Below are positions 5,503 through 6,406 of a stretch of DNA of 6,406 bases, in pieces. The stretch is from NCBI GenBank assembly GCA_031177445.1, contig JAPSGP010000176.1, positions 1-6,406 on the forward strand, read 5' to 3'. Numbering within the stretch: position 1 is the stretch's first letter; each line of letters opens with the position of its first letter. A model generated the notes under the pieces. The model was not told the DNA's origin and did no database searches. It saw nothing but the letters and a program-made list of their open reading frames with translations. The stretch comes from Acidimicrobiia bacterium (GTDB lineage Bacteria; Actinomycetota; Acidimicrobiia; IMCC26256; JACDBD01). A program made the position numbers and the translations under genes.

Positions 5503-6406
5503 ATGACCGACGGGGTGGTCCTGTTCGCGGAACCGAGCCTCCGCTACACGACCGACGCGGAACCGGGGATCCGGCGACGCCGGGCCGGTCGGGGTTTCGT
5601 GTACCTCGATGCCGCCGGTGCTCGCGTCATCGACGACGAAATCGTCGCCCGCATCAAGGCGCTGGCGATCCCGCCGGCGTGGGTCGACGTGTGGATCTGT
5701 CCCGATCCCCGCGGCCATCTGCAAGCGACCGGCCGCGACAGCAAGGGCCGCAAGGTGTACCGCTACCACCGGCGCTATCGCGAGGTACGGGAGCAGGCGA
5801 AATTCGACCGGCTCGCCGACTTCGGCGCCGCCCTCGGGGGGCTGCGGCGCAGCGTCGCGCGCGACCTCGGGGCGTCGGGCCTCCCGCGTGAGAAGGTGGT
5901 GGCCGCGGTCGTGCGTCTCCTCGAGCTCACGATGATCCGCGTCGGCAACGAGGAGTACGCGAAGGACAACGGCTCGTACGGGCTCACCACCCTGCGGAAC
6001 CGTCACGCGCAATTCCGCGCTGCCAGTGTCAGCTTCGTGTTCCGCGGGAAGAGCGGGCGCGAACATCGGGTCACGCTGAACGATCGCAGATTGGCGCGCA
6101 TCGTCCGGAAGTGCCAGGAGCTTCCGGGACAGATGCTGTTCCAGTACGTCGACGAAGCCGGCGACGTGTGCAGCGTCAGCTCGACCGACGTGAACGAGTA
6201 CCTGCGGGCGCGGGCCGACATCGACGTGACCGCGAAGGACTTCCGCACGTGGATGGCGACGCTCATGGCCGCGTGCACGCTGGTGACCATCGAACGGCCC
6301 GCCTCTGACCGCCGCGCCACCCAGCGCCTCAACACTGCGATCACCGGCGTCGCCGAGCAGCTCGGCAACACGCTGGCGGTGTGTCGGGCCAGCGATGTGC
6401 ACCCCG
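5503..6406 (+). CDS. DNA topoisomerase IB, 3' end beyond window, catalytic Tyr replaced
   Basis: The 301 complete residues seen belong to the poxvirus-type bacterial topoisomerase IB, which relaxes supercoils by nicking one strand through a 3'-phosphotyrosine. Visible blocks are IPPAWVDVWICPDPRGHLQA near 70-89, GRDSKGRKVYRYHRRYR near 91-107, the LTMIRVGNEEYAKDNGSYGL core from about 142, FRGKSGREH at 181-189, and DFRTW from 246. From memory, the Deinococcus enzyme's catalytic residues are R137, K174, R239, N280 and Y289. All five positions recur here with a constant +9 offset as R146, K183, R248, N289 and D298. The last is aspartate in CRASDVHP, where the family has CRxSYVHP. Nearby FRTWMATLMAA and GNTLAVC also depart from the usual FRTWAGT and GNTPAVC. 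The ATG at 5503 is chosen because the homology begins there; its SD is weak. The protein is probably unable to nick DNA, unless the base is a sequencing error. Confidence 0.92.
   Translation, partial: MTDGVVLFAEPSLRYTTDAEPGIRRRRAGRGFVYLDAAGARVIDDEIVARIKALAIPPAWVDVWICPDPRGHLQATGRDSKGRKVYRYHRRYREVREQAKFDRLADFGAALGGLRRSVARDLGASGLPREKVVAAVVRLLELTMIRVGNEEYAKDNGSYGLTTLRNRHAQFRAASVSFVFRGKSGREHRVTLNDRRLARIVRKCQELPGQMLFQYVDEAGDVCSVSSTDVNEYLRARADIDVTAKDFRTWMATLMAACTLVTIERPASDRRATQRLNTAITGVAEQLGNTLAVCRASDVHP

Noticed and set aside
5461..6402. A 313-codon open frame on the minus strand covering nearly all of the topoisomerase gene
   Set aside because: It is antisense to clear topoisomerase IB homology. 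Its product shows no domain and is typical of the spurious long antisense frames produced by high-GC codon use.
1..6406. Search for insertion sequences, CRISPR arrays, tRNA or rRNA genes and attachment sites
   Set aside because: No terminal inverted repeats with a transposase, no regularly spaced repeats and no tRNA-like cloverleaf were seen when reading both strands by eye; a computed search could still find weak cases.

Overview
The window is visibly GC-rich, with third codon positions mostly G or C, strong Shine-Dalgarno (SD) sequences and GTG/TTG starts. Together with a coenzyme F420-type luciferase-like oxidoreductase, a bacterial Ku with a basic tail and a poxvirus-type topoisomerase IB, this points to a high-GC actinobacterium (an acidimicrobial, thermoleophilic or actinomycete lineage; I cannot resolve it further). 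It looks like ordinary chromosome: no insertion sequence, phage gene, tRNA, rRNA or CRISPR array was seen.

Layout: (1) Bases 8-1661, minus strand: a two-gene operon, a rhodanese/CBS-domain protein whose 3' end overlaps the start of an F420-dependent glucose-6-phosphate-dehydrogenase-like oxidoreductase by 14 bases. (2) Bases 1778-2059, plus strand: a small GNAT acetyltransferase of the YjdJ type, divergent from the rhodanese gene. (3) Bases 2016-4431, minus strand: a tightly spaced run read in the order ku, a PfkB-family sugar kinase, a SurE remnant, and a 54-residue putative single-span membrane protein whose 3' end overlaps the GNAT gene convergently. (4) Bases 4432-4575: a divergent intergenic region carrying a large imperfect hairpin. 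(5) Bases 4576-5430, plus strand: an unrecognised helical protein with a long C-terminal coiled coil. (6) Bases 5503-6406, plus strand: DNA topoisomerase IB, cut by the window edge.

How the genes may work together: Ku binds double-strand ends for non-homologous end joining (NHEJ). Its usual partner, LigD, is not in the window and may lie outside it. Topoisomerase IB and the coiled-coil protein are divergent neighbours of ku, so the right half looks like a DNA-maintenance neighbourhood. The kinase, the SurE remnant and the small membrane gene appear to be co-transcribed with ku without an obvious functional link.

The two most notable observations are losses of key residues. Topoisomerase IB keeps four of five catalytic residues (R146, K183, R248, N289), but the position of the nucleophilic tyrosine reads as aspartate (D298). 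The SurE reading frame has kept its first 14 residues and its C-terminal part, joined in frame, so roughly two thirds of the enzyme is missing, including two of its metal/phosphate-site residues. No wholly new multi-gene system can be demonstrated; the best candidates for something undescribed are the altered topoisomerase, the mini-SurE, the unnamed coiled-coil protein and the hairpin between it and ku.
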